Of a DNA stretch of 64,000 bases, positions 12,330 to 24,114 are shown one piece after another; positions within the stretch are counted from its first letter, which is position 1; every line of letters begins with the position of its first letter. The stretch spans positions 329,566 through 393,565 of the forward strand of contig CAJJDO010000023.1 in the NCBI GenBank assembly GCA_905183005.1, read 5' to 3'. This stretch comes from Paramecium pentaurelia. Its lineage: Eukaryota > Ciliophora > Oligohymenophorea > Peniculida > Parameciidae. Both the position numbers and the translations under genes were made by a program. The notes under the pieces are model-generated. The model had not been told where the DNA came from and made no database searches. It saw nothing but the letters and a program-made list of their open reading frames with translations.

Positions 12330-13858
12330 ATGAATATCTCAAAATCAAAAAATTCTGTTCCATTGGACAAACCTATAAAAAGTCCTTAGCCAGACATATT
12401 ATCCATGCCTATGTAAGCCTTAAGAATTGACATGCTTCTGAACTCCAAAAATAAATTAGAAACTCAATAATCAACCAAAGCATTAGATATAATAAAATAA
12501 ATTCAGCAAAGTAGCTCCGGAAATTTAAGACTTGATACATCAATAAACAAATCCAAAGAACATCTCTTAAAAAAAACTCCAACCAAAACTACCGCTAGTT
12601 TTCATTATGATAAAACTCCTGATCATTCCTAAAACAATTAATCGTGTAGTCCCCATACTCATGCTTGTTTAAAACCTCAGCTTAAATAATCAGAAGATTA
12701 ATTAAATTTCAAAAATGTACCTTCATAGCAACCCAATATTTTAAAAGAACAATACGAAAAAATTGATTAGCTAAACACATTATTGAAAGAGTTAAAATAA
12801 TAATTAACACAATAAGAACAAGAAAATCAAAAATTATAAGAAGTTAACATTCGCTTAAATTAAGATAACCAAAAATTATATTCTTAAACTGAAGAAATGT
12901 TAAAGGATCTTGAATTTATGAGAACTAATATTGAATAGTAAAATAAAGAATTTAATAATCTAAAATAGTAAAATCATTAATTGTTAGATGATATGAAACT
13001 CTTAAGAAGTGAAAGAAATAAAGTTATTAATAATAATAATAATGAATAAGTTATAAATTAAAAAAATAAAGAAATTTCTTAACTATAAAATGAATTAAAT
13101 GAGTATAAATAACTTTTATAAGCTAAAGACTCATCTATTCAACATTTAAAATAATAATTTGAAAATTTAGAATAATAATAATATGATATTATGAATAAGT
13201 TGGAATAAAAATAGGATGAATTGTCAACTTTAAAGTAATAATAATAATTAAATGTCCTAAATTAAAAAAAGAGTAATTAATTTGAGTCATTATCAAGAAG
13301 ATCTTCTGTACCAAATGAAGTATTATTTTATCAAGCACAATAAGATTAACTTCAAAAAGAGAAAGACATATGTGAATAAAAATTAGTTGAAATGTAAACA
13401 ATTATAAATTAGTTTTTATTAAAAGAAAAGAAAGTAAATCAACCATCTAATAATTCATTTGTTTAATAAAAAGAATTTAATAAAATGAAATAAATAATTT
13501 AAATCTAAAAAAGATAAATCGAATCATAATAGAAAACTATCATGAATTAACATTATGAAATCTAAAATTTATAAACTTTATTGTATTGTTCTACTGAGTA
13601 AGACAGTTAATTTAATAAAAAAACATTTGATTCAGGTGACGCAGAAAAATTTTCACTTTAATCTGCTGACATGTAAACAGAATTATAATATATAGATATC
13701 ATATCTAAGATAAAGAGAATGACAGAAAGGGTTTTGGCGAATATTAAGGAGCTCATCACATTACTTTTTAATAATAACAAGGATCTAAATTTATTATGGA
13801 AGATACTTTTAGAAATTTAGATAATGAATTAAACTCACACAATACTCTAACAGATTGA
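12330..13858 (+). CDS. Coiled-coil protein, Gln-rich
   Basis: 501 aa with one intron (13673-13695, 23 nt); without it the frame runs on into sequence antisense to the next gene. The first 130 residues are Ser/Lys/Pro-rich and likely disordered. Residues from about 145 to 420 are continuous coiled coil dominated by Glu, Gln, Lys, Asn and Leu. The end is a short non-coiled tail (GAHHITFQQQQGSKFIMED). No catalytic motif is visible. Its position 40 bp after katanin p80 hints at a cytoskeletal or basal-body scaffold, but that is only neighbourhood inference. Confidence 0.8.
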
Positions 13859-14118
13859 TTATTATTTTCTAAATTTTTCGATAACTTTAACATTACTTTT
13901 TATATTTAATAAAATTAAAAAAATAAAAGACAAAAGTAGTTGTATCAAAGCATTTTCCAACTATTTTTTCCTTGTAAAGTTGATTATAAGTTTTAAAATG
14001 AATTTGATTAATCCTATTCCTTTGTTATTCCTAAAGATATATTAAAATTATTATACCTGGAGAAGAATTTCTAATTTTGTGTCTTACACTAGTAACATTA
14101 ATTGCTTTGCTTTTCGTC

Positions 14119-15441
14119 TCATCTTAAATTAAAAATATTCAATACTTTTAATAGCGGGTGAAAAAGTTCTTATATTTACTGTTGAAGGTTTTTGGACTAA
14201 TGTAAAGCTTGTTGAAGATACATTATCTTTGGTTTTCCTTTAAAATATTAAAAAATATCTTACACATATTTTTATGAATGAGTCTTATCTGTCAATTCTT
14301 ATAAAACTCTGATTGGTTAATTCTTAACAAATTATGCCTAACTTTTTGTTAAATTTTATGGTGATATTAATTTCTTAAATTAATTGAGATCTGTAACTAT
14401 GCCTTTTGCTTATTACTTTTAATCAGTTTCAATAGCAGAATTACTATTATTATTAAAGCTGTTATTTTAAGCTTAATTAGCACTTTAATTTAAGTATTTA
14501 TCTTAATATGAATTATTAGGTTTTTATTAGTTCCTCAATGTAGATGCTGCTTATCTTCTACATTAAACATTTCTTAGGTATATTTGAGAACTAGATTATG
14601 GCAAAGGGGGTCCTTATTAAGATTATTTTTTATTAGGATCTTTTGAAAAGGGTGACAAACTCTCTTTTTTTTAAATGTAATTAGATTGTTATGAATCCTT
14701 TATTTCAGTACTATTAGGCCTGAGTTTAGATTCGATTGTTTCTTAATTTCTTTTTAAAGATTAACTTCTATCTTATAAACTTGTTTAATTTATCATAGCA
14801 GGTTAATTAATCAAACATAATTCAGTTTTTTAAATATTTTATTTTTAAATGCAAGATTAAGATTAGGATTGGTTTATTTAGGATTTTTGCTAAAGTTGCT
14901 AAAATTTTTAATAACTAGACTATAATTAGGAAATGGATTAAGTGAGTGTTTTTTGAATTTCTGAATGCTTAGTGGAATTCATTGTTTACATTTATGTTGG
15001 ACTAATTAATTAATCTAATTTACTTTTTTATTAGATTGTATTATTTGTTTAATTTGTTAATTATGTTGCTTGTGATAATTATGATTATTTGTCAAAATTT
15101 AAAAGTGTTTCAGTTTATTTATTAAAATAATTTAAAGATTATTACACTTAGTTTTTAAACTCCTAGAAATTAGTTAAGATTGAATTTTAATTATCTTTTT
15201 ATTTTAAAGAGCTTGGCCTATTTTAATTTTAAGCTTCTACAGGTAGTTTTTTTTCTTCATTTTATTACAAAGAATTGCTTCTAATTGCAGTAGAATTGTT
15301 TTATAAGACTTAATTATTATTATTTAAAATATTTCCAAATGAAGGTTATTATTCTTATATTTGATTATCGGAAATCTTAACAAAATTATTAATCAATTAA
15401 TTTTTTTTATTATTCTACTCAATCCTTATTTATTATTATTA

Positions 15442-15509
<68 letters not shown>

Positions 15510-16636
15510 GTTATGGTGTTCTACTTTTTACTGCACAATGCATTAATAAGTTTTAAAATGAAGGGTTGCTCGTTAAATTAGCAGAAGTTATATTAGACTT
15601 ATTTGTAATTTCAGTTTAATCTTGCTATTACGATTTACTACTCACTTGAGTTACATTTTAATTACTTTTTGGGAAACTAGTTTAGATTTAGGGTTATTTA
15701 GGTAATTAGATTTAGGATTGGTTTTTTTATGCTCCCTAATTAAATTCTAATTTTACTTTTAAAATAGAAGTTTCAGAATCACGTTTTAAATTAATTTCAG
15801 AAGCAGGCACAAAATCAGGAGAACCTGAATAAACAAGAGTTGCTAATTAAATATTTTCTTTATTCAGTTGATCTTTCCATTTTAACTTTTAATTAGTAAG
15901 TTTTCCCAAGACTCCCTTTTATGTATTTATTAAACTTAATACCTATTTAGCTTATAAATTAGTATATATTTCATCAACAGGACCATTGTGAGAATTCAAA
16001 AAAGTATTTCTAATAATCAATTCTTCTTAAACATGCTAAGGATTTTATTCATCTGATGTTAGTTCATTCCATGAAGCAGTTCTTTTAGTTCCTAATTTAT
16101 TCATTTTATTTTCCAATGCGTTTAGTTAATAAAAAAATGATGCTCGAATTTCAAGATCTGGACGTCTTGAATTCAAAAATTCTAATGTTTTATATAATGT
16201 CCAAGAATATCTAAAAAATTTAAATAATTTAACGAACTTTTTCATAAAATAAGCAGCAAGCACACAACATGCTCTACTCTATCCTCTAACTGAATGTACC
16301 AAGCAACTCTCCCCTTATTGAAAACATTCTTCAATGAATGTAAATATTTTATTAACATTTTCACCTCGTTCATCAAATAATACCTAAAAATCAAAATTTT
16401 AATTGATACTTCATTATCTTATTCCAACCAATTAAAATTTAAATACTTTGCACCCATCTAAGTCCATTTATTTTGTACTTCTGTGCCAGCACAATTAATT
16501 ATATGAGTTACTTTATTTGTTATTATAAATTCTCGATCCTTTTTTAAATTCTATACTAAACCTATGATGCAAATTCATCTCCTATAAATAATCCATCTTT
16601 AATTTTAATTGCTCCTACTATTTGGTTCTAAGCCAT
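14119..16636 (-). CDS. Dual-specificity phosphatase-like protein, catalytic Cys replaced, long Gln-rich tail
   Basis: 822 aa with introns 16539-16561 (23 nt) and 16384-16409 (26). Residues 1-165 are a dual-specificity phosphatase fold: FIGDEFAS, VTHIINCAGTEV, then LVHSVRGQSRACCVLAAY. The family signature is HCxxGxxR with catalytic Cys; here residue 99 is Ser (TCA), so it is probably a STYX-like pseudophosphatase that binds but does not cleave phosphoproteins. Residues from about 230 on are low-complexity Gln/Asn/Ser, with a 28-Gln run at about 359-386. The tail is open for more than 1.4 kb in one frame, arguing that it is real. Its ATG is 27 bp from the divergent ISCU start. An inactive phosphatase is inference from one residue. 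Confidence 0.85.
15430..15513 (-). repeat. TAA microsatellite coding for 28 glutamines
   Basis: On the minus strand this is 28 codons that are all TAA except two CAA, inside the tail of the phosphatase-like gene. In the ciliate code it is a pure polyglutamine run. Read in the wrong strand or code it looks like poly-leucine or a string of stops. Confidence 0.92.
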
Positions 16637-16663
16637 AATAAAAAATTTAAATTATTATTATTT
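16637..16663. promoter_or_regulatory. 27-bp divergent intergenic region
   Basis: Only 27 bp, all A/T but for one or two bases, separate the start codons of the phosphatase-like gene (minus) and ISCU (plus). Both genes must be initiated from this gap or from within each other's coding region. Confidence 0.6.
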
Positions 16664-17142
16664 ATGTTAACTCTTCTTAAGCGATCGATATAATTTATTC
16701 CTCGCTTCTCGTATCATCCCAATGTTATAGATCATTATGAGAACCCAAGAAATGTAGGATCACTTGACAAAAGCAATCCAAAAGTTGGAACAGGATTAGT
16801 TGGTGCACCAGCATGTGGAGATGTCATGAAACTACAAATCTAAGTTGGAGAAGATGGTAAAACCATTGAATAAGCTGTCTTTAAAGTAATTTATAAAACT
16901 ATATTAATTATTAGACATTTGGTTGTGGTTCAGCAATAGCTTCTAGTTCTTATGCTACAGAAATTCTTAAAGGAATGACATTGGAAGATGCTTACAATAT
17001 CAAGAATTCAGATATTGCAAGTTATTTAAAGTTACCTCCTGTCAAATTACATTGTAGTATGCTTGCAGAAGATGCAATCAAGAAAGCAATAGAAGATCTT
17101 TAATCCAAGAATAATTAAGCAACAGAAAAATAAGAAAAATGA
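16664..17142 (+). CDS. ISCU: Iron-sulfur cluster scaffold protein ISCU
   Basis: 149 aa with one 29-nt intron (16886-16914). The first 17 residues are basic and hydroxylated (LLKRSIQFIPRFS), a likely mitochondrial presequence. All IscU landmarks are present: GAPACGDVMKLQI (first Cys and Asp), FGCGSAIASSSY (second Cys), and LPPVKLHCSMLAEDAIKKAI, with the Hsp70-binding LPPVK and the His-Cys pair. ISCU assembles [2Fe-2S] clusters in mitochondria with cysteine desulfurase and frataxin. The C-terminus carries a short extra Gln/Lys tail. Confidence 0.96.
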
Positions 17143-17174
17143 TACATTAAGTGATAAGATTTTAATAAAGTGAT

Positions 17175-17410
17175 TCATTAATCGCTATTCCTATAAAATT
17201 TAAATTATTATTGTTCTATTGTTCTTTTTCCTAAAATAAAATAAGAAGATGATTCTTCTTAATTTCCTTTGCTTTGTAATTAAAAATATACAGTGATCAT
17301 TTTTATTAAATTACATATTAACATTTTGTATTCTCTGGATTGTTCAATTTTAGATGATTTCTAATTTCTTAAAAAATAAGAGAGATTTATTTTAAAAAAT
17401 TATCATTCAT
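17175..17410 (-). CDS. Possible small gene, splice structure unresolved
   Basis: Two reading stretches look coding: an N-terminal part (MNDNFLKQISLIFQEIRN) from the ATG at 17410, and a C-terminal part (EESSSYFILGKRTIEQQ) ending in TGA at 17175. They are in different frames. The GT...AG pair joining them directly (43 nt) does not restore the frame, and a 20-nt alternative leaves a TGA upstream. It could be a short gene with an indel, or chance. Neighbours are ISCU and coatomer alpha, both plus strand. Confidence 0.25.
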
Positions 17411-17852
17411 GGTATTAAACCTTTCCCATTTCTTTAAATAGTATTACTTTTTTTAATATTCAACTATATACTAAGCTTCATAATTGGCTTTATTTAAGAA
17501 TTAATATGATTAATTAAATAAATGATCTTTATATTATATTTTTCAAATTTATTAAATAAATGAATTTTTTTAGTATTTTGCAAGCAAAGTATAAGAATAC
17601 TAAATTTATATTAATATTTTTAATACTATATGGTCCAATAACTTTATGAGATGATAGAAAATTGAATTAAAAAATTTAAGTGCATTACACTCTTTAAAAT
17701 AAATTAGAATTTCTCAAAAAATTAACGAATAAAAGGATTATATTCATATAAGTATGAAGGTGTATGTTATTTTGTTGAATTAAATAAGAAGTAATATATA
17801 TAGTTTGTTAATATTAAAATTTTAAAGTATATTGGTAAATAATTAAAAATAA
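17411..17852. other. Intergenic, AT-rich
   Basis: About 440 bp upstream of the coatomer alpha gene. It is A/T-rich with short homopolymers, and I see no open frame, RNA gene or repeat worth naming. Confidence 0.5.
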
Positions 17853-20800
17853 ATGATTGTAAAATTTCACAAGAAAACAGAGAGAATAAAAGGATTGTCT
17901 TTTCACCCAAAGTAACCTTGGCTACTTATTGGATTGCATTCTGGAACAATTCAAATGATAGACTATAGATTGGGAAGAGTAAAAATATGCTTAATATTTA
18001 CAAACAGACAATAGAAGAATTTGTCGAGCATGAAGGTCCTGTGAGATCAGTTTAGTTTCATCAATCTTTGTGTTTGTTTGTATCAGGCTCAGATGATTTT
18101 ACTGTAAGAGTTTGGAATTACAAAACTAAAAAATGTTAATTTGTATTGCGTGGCCATTTAGATTTTGTAAGATGTGTACATTTCCATCCAGAATTACCTT
18201 GGTGTGTATCAGCTTCAGATGATTAAACATCTAGAATTTGGAATTATTAATCAAGACAAATGATAGCCATAGTAACAGGGCATAGTCATTATGTAATGCA
18301 TTGTGAATTTCATCCAACAAAAGACTTTTTAATTACATGTTCTTTAGATTAGACTATTAGATTATGGTCTATTTCATAATTAAAGAAAAGATTTACATAA
18401 AAGAATGTAAAATAATCAAATTAAATCTTAAGGTTTAGAATGAATAACAAAATGAATTAGAATTAATATAAATTTTAGAAGGACATAATCAAGGTGTGAA
18501 TTGGTGTACATTCAGTTCAACTGAAAATTTAATATTGTCAGCATCAGATGATAAAAAAGTAAAAGTTTGGAAATTTTATGAATCAAGAGGCTTTGAAATA
18601 GATTCATATACAGGTCATAATGTAATTTCTAAATTATTATAATTATAGAATAATGTGAGTAGTGCTATGTTTCATCCATATGGAGATTACTGTATATCTA
18701 ATTCAGAAGATAACACAATAAGACTTTGGGATATGAAAAAGAAAATAGAGATTGACTGTTTTACAAATTATGAATTAGATAGATTTTGGGTAAGTGCTGT
18801 TCATTAGAATAATAATTATTTTGCAGGAGGAAGTGATTCTGCTTTATATATATTTACATTATTTAAAAATAGACCAGCAATAGATTTGGTGGATAATAAG
18901 AATTTATTTGTTGGGAGCAAGAAATAAATTAAATTAATAGATTTATAAACTAATTAAGAGAAAGATATAAAGAATTTTTAAGAAATTTCAAATTCAATAT
19001 CAGATAATCTATTATAAGATAATATTGAGTTTATCTAACAAAATATATATGAAACTAGTAAAAACTAACTTTTAGTAAGGTTGAAACAAAACTCTCATAA
19101 TAAATAAAGAGGGATTTGTAAATATGTGATCTATGAATGTTAAACAAATATTAGTCAAATCTTTTTGGGTAAGACTGCAATTTTTATTGGAAAATCTAAG
19201 ATCTTAAAATCTAAAGAAAGTTCTGAATTAGAAATCTATAATTTTGAAGTAGATTCACATACAGCTCTAGGCTATAAAGCAGATAAACTTTTTTCTTATT
19301 AAGGAGGCAAAGCCATATTTTATACTGATTAAATGATTAATGTATTAGATCCAGTGGCTAATTAATTAATACATTAAATTCCTTGTTCAATAGAATTTAA
19401 TAATATGAAAAGAGTGTTAACTAATGATACATATGTTATGATTCAAACTAAAAAAGCTATTTATCTATTTACAAAATCATTTTAAAGGGTAACTTAGATT
19501 TCAGAATCAATAAATATTAAATCAGTATTATTTTTAAGTCGAACATAAAATATCATCATATATTCAACCAAAGTTCATATAAAATATTTATTAATCAATG
19601 GAGATTCTGGTATATTTGGAACTATGGAAACTGTACCATATCTTATATAGTTACAATAACCAATAGATAAATAGAGTGAAAAATATAAATTATATTACAT
19701 GAATAATGTTGGTAAATTATTAAACATGAGTCTTGATTGCTCTGAAATGTTATTTAAATAAGCTTTAATTGATAAAAACATTAAATATATATAGAACTTC
19801 TTAAAAACACGTAAGATATTGGGTGATTTGATTACATCATATTTATATTAAAAAGGATTTTCAATGCTTGCTTATTAATTAGTTGATGACAAAAGAGCTA
19901 AATTTTAATTAGCATTGTCTTCAAATAATTTAGAACTATCTTATAGAACTTGTGATGACTTAAAGAATCCTATATGTTATCAATAACTTTCTGAAGAAGC
20001 CATGAGATAAGGCAATCATAATATAGTAGAAGTTTGTTAATAGAAATTGAGATCCTCTGATTAATTGTCTTTTCTATATACAATCACAGGTTAAAATGAA
20101 AAGTTGAATGTTTTAAGTACAATAGCTAAAGAATAAAATGAATATAACACTCGATTCTAAACATTATTACATCTTGGTAATATTAATCAAAGAATTTAAT
20201 TTTTATAAGATTGCAAATTAAATCATATTGCCAATCTAAGTAAATTAGTCCATGGATTAGATTATGATAAAAAATTTATTATCTCTGAAGATTTAGCATG
20301 GTTATAATCTTTGTAACCAGAAACTTTATAACCTCCTATTTCAATCATAAGATCTAAATAACATCCTCTATTTTCTATGAATTGGCCTCATAATTTTATT
20401 GATTAAGATTAATAATATAATTAATTAATAGTAGAAGATCAAGATAACAAAGAAAAAACATAAAAATAATAACATGAAAAATCATCAAAAAATCAAGAAA
20501 AGTAGAATGTTAATAATTATAAAATTTAAGATGAAAAATAAGAAACAGAAATCTTATAATAATAAGAGAAGGAAGAAATATTTGAAGATTGTTAATGGGA
20601 AATAAATGAATAAGAACTTTTAGAAATGCAATTAACTTAAACCACTTTAGATTTTAAGAGCTTGCAATATGGATATCCTGATTATAAAAAAGGTAATATC
20701 TACAAATAACAAAATAGTTTTATCACCTGTTGAATAAGTAATTACAGAATAATTTTAATAATGTTAATAAACATTAAAATCAACTAAAAATGTGACCAAT

Positions 20801-21564
20801 CTTCATCTTTGTAAAGACTATATGAAATAATTGTGTTTGAGTTCAATTATGGAAATAACTCAAATACCTTTCTTATAAAGTGCCCCATATATGTTAACAT
20901 CTTTATAAGATAAATAACAATTCAATAGAAATTCTTAAAGCCTACTTAAATAAGGTTATAAATAAACTACTGATGGAAAATTTCAAGATGCCTTGAATAC
21001 TTTTAAAAACTTATTAAGACAAGCCTTATTTTATGATAAAAATACAGAAATTGTTCCAATCTGCTTTAATTACATAATGGCTATGAATTGTGAATTAAAT
21101 AAAAAAGATTAAAGTGTTTCTCGACAAATTGAATTAGCTTGCTATATGGCTATGTGTGATTTATAACCAATACATCGTTCTTTAACTTTAAGGGCAGCCA
21201 TGAGTTTAGCTTACAAACATAAAAACTATTTGACTGGAGCTTAAGTAGCTAAATATTTGTTAAAACTATTAGAAAAGGCTCCATAAGGATCAGCTTATGC
21301 AAAGATTGAAGTTATCGAAAACGTAAAGAAGGTAATAAAAATTTTAATAATTTTTAGATTTAAAAAAACTGTGAGCAATATTCAAGAAATGAGCATCAAA
21401 TAGATTTCGAAGAAGAATATTTAATTTAAGGTTGTAAATTACTATTTGCAGATACTTTGACAATCAATAAGGAATAAAGCAATCATTAATGTTAGTTTGA
21501 TAAAGCAATACATACTTAAAATAGAAAAATTTGTAAAATTTGTGATTTGTGTTATATTAATTGA
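17853..21564 (+). CDS. COPA: Coatomer subunit alpha
   Basis: 1192 aa with introns 17979-18007 (29 nt), 18407-18432 (26), 18622-18648 (27), 20693-20717 (25) and 21332-21357 (26). The N-terminus is diagnostic (VKFHKKTERIKGLSFHP), followed by WD40 repeats (VSGSDDFTVRVWNYK, VSASDDQTSRIWNYQ, TCSLDQTIRLWSI, SASDDKKVKVWKF, SNSEDNTIRLWDM). The middle holds the second propeller and alpha-solenoid (SMLAYQLVDDKRAKFQLAL). A Gln/Glu-rich linker precedes the C-terminal domain that binds epsilon-COP. Alpha-COP is the outer-coat subunit of COPI and reads dilysine cargo signals in Golgi-to-ER transport. The last 60 residues are divergent but keep several Cys. Confidence 0.95.
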
Positions 21565-21894
21565 ATATTATCATTTGAGTTTAGACTTTAAATTTCTTTT
21601 CGTAATTTATTAATTTTTAATAATTATTAACTTACTTATAACAAAATCAAAAACATTTAAATTTTAATATTAGGATTTAATAAAGGGGGTTATGCACCTA
21701 AAGAAGAATCTAAATGTTAGCAAATCCATTTTTAAATATTTTTATGTAAAGATATCCTAATCTTAGACACAAATTAACTGCTACCAAACTAAAAAATTGA
21801 TAAATTACAATTGAATATTTCATAAAAATTAAATTATTAATAATGATATCTTTTAATAATATAAATTATTAACATTATTTTTATATTAATTAAT
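21565..21894. other. Intergenic between convergent genes
   Basis: 330 bp between the stops of coatomer alpha and the coiled-coil gene. It is A/T-rich with no open frame. It probably holds both 3' untranslated ends, but no poly(A) signal can be singled out. Confidence 0.5.
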
Positions 21895-23378
21895 TCAATC
21901 AGAAAAGGAACTGCTACTATCAGAATGTTCAAGCTTTGCCATTTTCTTTCTAAAATCAGAATCTTATATTCTAACTTTAGTGGTTTTTTATTGTTTCATT
22001 TAAGCTAATTAATTAATTCTTGCATCTAAATCATCATGTTGTTAAACTAATATTTTATTTTTAGCTTTTAAATCTCTAATTTATTTTTATAATTGATCAA
22101 TAGTATCAATATATTAAGAATGTTCTTTTTTTTGATTTGATAATTGTGATTTTAAAATACTATTTTCTTCTCTTAATTTGATCATTTCTTTACTAATTTT
22201 TTCAATTTTAGCTTCTAAGATATCCATATCTTTATGTTATGCATCAGTTAATTATTATGATTATTTTTGTAATCTTTCTAATTATTCTTTATATTTTTCC
22301 ATTTCTTCTTTTAAAAATGTATTTTATCTTTATTCAGCATGTAATAATCTAATTTATTCATTAAATTGTTATTCTAAATTATCAATTTAAGCATTCTTTT
22401 TTTTAAGTTCTTCATTATGAGATTGACCATATTATTTTTCATTTGCATATTAATTATTAAGATCTCGTATCTATTTACTCATTTTTTCAAATTATTATTC
22501 ATAATCATTTATTTCTATTTCTAATCTTTTGCTAAAAAAAGATTAAATTAATAAAATTACTTTTATTCTTCTAATTATGGAATTAATCTACTCGATTTTT
22601 CATATTAAATTCTTAATTAATCATTTTCTTATTAAAGAAACTTATTATCTTTTTTAATTCTTTCACTTTCTAAACTTAAATTCTTTAGTTTTAATTCTAA
22701 TTCTGAAACTCTTTCTTTAATTTCTCCACTTCTTTTTTTTTATTTATCAACATCAATCATTTTTTCTTCTAACTGAACTTATAATTATTAATCCATTTTC
22801 TTTTTTAATTTTTAGATTCTAATTTATTATTCTGAAATAGTTTCTTCTTTAGTTAATAATTTATTTTCTAATAATGTTATTTATGTTCTAAGTGTTCCTA
22901 TTTCTTTTTATAATATATCAATTTCTTAATTTAATTATCCACTTACTTTTTCTAAAGTAGTGTTTGTATCAAAATGTTATTTTATTTTAGATTAATCAGT
23001 TAACATTTATGTTAATTTATCAATTTAAATCTATAATTTTTGATTATTAAGTCTTTCTGCATGTCTAATGATTATAATAAATTCATACACATTCTCTTTA
23101 TAAAAGTCTGATTGTCTTTCAAGTGCACATTTTTCATTTTACCAATTTCTTTTATCTTCTTGCCATTGTACTTATAATTCAATGATTTCTTCTTTCATTT
23201 TAGTTAAATGATCATTTTTTTTCAAAATTTTGAATTATAATTTATTGACTACATCACGTAATTCTTCATCACCCTTATGATTAAAAGATGAGTCATTATG
23301 AACACTCCTTTTTCTTTCATTTCCAGAATCACTACGTTTATTAGATGAAAAACTCTTTTTTGTTGGCTATCGTTACAT
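21895..23378 (-). CDS. Long coiled-coil protein
   Basis: 484 aa with one 29-nt intron (22532-22560). Apart from a basic, Ser-rich head of about 35 residues and an acidic/serine tail (HSDSSSSFSD), the protein is one continuous coiled coil of Glu, Lys, Gln, Leu and Ile heptads. There is no motor or enzyme domain. The ATG at 23378 is only 10 bp from the divergent Myb gene's ATG; the next internal ATG would remove about 60 residues. The first 271 bp of this gene (23108-23378) are repeated at 24115-24385. Likely a structural or centrosome/basal-body type protein, but this is not specific. Confidence 0.8.
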
Positions 23379-23388
23379 ATTAAATTTA
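23379..23388. promoter_or_regulatory. 10-bp divergent intergenic region
   Basis: Ten A/T bases lie between the ATG of the coiled-coil gene (minus) and the ATG of the Myb/SANT gene (plus). Transcription start sites for both must lie within or overlap the partner's 5' end, unless one start is further downstream. Confidence 0.5.
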
Positions 23389-24079
23389 ATGTCTAAATAA
23401 ATTGTACACCATTAGTCATAAAGTCTTTGGAATTATACATTATCACCAGGTACTTTTATATTTTTAATATTCAAGGATGGACAATGAAAGAAGTGGAGAT
23501 TCTGAACTTGGCGCTAATGAAGTTCGGCATAGGAAAATGGCGCAAAATTATAAACTCTGAATGTTTACCTGGTAAGAGTATAGGATAGATATATATGCAA
23601 ACATAAAGATTATTAGGGTAATAGAGTTTAGGTGAATTTATGGGATTGTCTGTAGATCTAAAGAAAGTGTATTTACATAATATGCAAAAAAAGAATGTAT
23701 TTAGAAAAAACAATTCAATTATTAATACAGGAGATAATTTAACATAAGAAGAAAGGAAGAAAAGAATAGCTGAAAACAAAAAGAATGTATTTTTTTGATT
23801 ATTTTCTAGTTTGGTATAAGTCCTGCTGATATTGCTTTAATTAAATTACCTAGATATCATGTTAATTCATAGACTTCCTTTCTTTCTCATGATGAAATTA
23901 TGGAAGGCAATTTTACAACAGTGGAAAAGATAAACAATCTTTGTGCTTTGAAAAAAGATATCTTAAGAAAATTGAAAAAAATTGAGAATGGAGAATTAGA
24001 AGAAGCATTTGATGATGAAGTAGAATAAAAAAGAAGATATAAAAAAGTTATGACAGATTCAGATTCTTCATCAGCATGA
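23389..24079 (+). CDS. Myb/SANT domain protein, copy 1
   Basis: 213 aa with introns 23450-23475 (26 nt) and 23787-23809 (23). The first intron is needed to join MSKQIVHHQSQSLWNYTLSP to the conserved part. Residues about 22-75 are a SANT/Myb-like repeat (PGWTMKEVEILNLALMKFG, GKWRKII) with Trp-spaced helices. The rest is basic and helical, ending in an acidic/serine tail. A nuclear DNA- or chromatin-binding role is inferred from the fold. An identical protein is encoded at 24396-25086, in what is probably an assembly duplicate. Confidence 0.85.
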
Positions 24080-24113
24080 ATTATATCATCTAAATATATT
24101 TTAATTTATTTAC

Positions 24114-24114
24114 N
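24114..24114. other. Assembly gap (single N)
   Basis: The only ambiguous base in the window, lying exactly between the two copies of the 1006-bp block. This is the signature of two contigs with overlapping ends placed side by side rather than merged. Confidence 0.97.

Larger units (their letters stand above)
23108..24113. repeat. 1006-bp duplicated block, copy 1
   Basis: Matches 24115-25120 base for base at a constant offset of 1007. The one difference I found is C at 23409 against T at 24416, a silent His codon change in the Myb gene. It covers the 5' end of the coiled-coil gene and the whole Myb gene. Confidence 0.95.

Noticed and set aside
13859..14118. Extension of the coiled-coil gene beyond 13858
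   Set aside because: Without the 23-nt intron at 13673 the frame runs on, but it would then be antisense to the next gene; the spliced ending looks natural.
15361..15546. Plus-strand poly-leucine open frame
   Set aside because: It is the antisense of the 28-Gln TAA run in the phosphatase-like gene; the minus-strand frame has a recognisable domain and stays open over 1.4 kb.
23471..23779. Minus-strand 102-codon frame opposite the Myb/SANT gene (also at 24478-24786)
   Set aside because: Shadow of the plus-strand Myb gene, which has a recognisable SANT domain and proper introns. It appears twice only because of the contig duplication.
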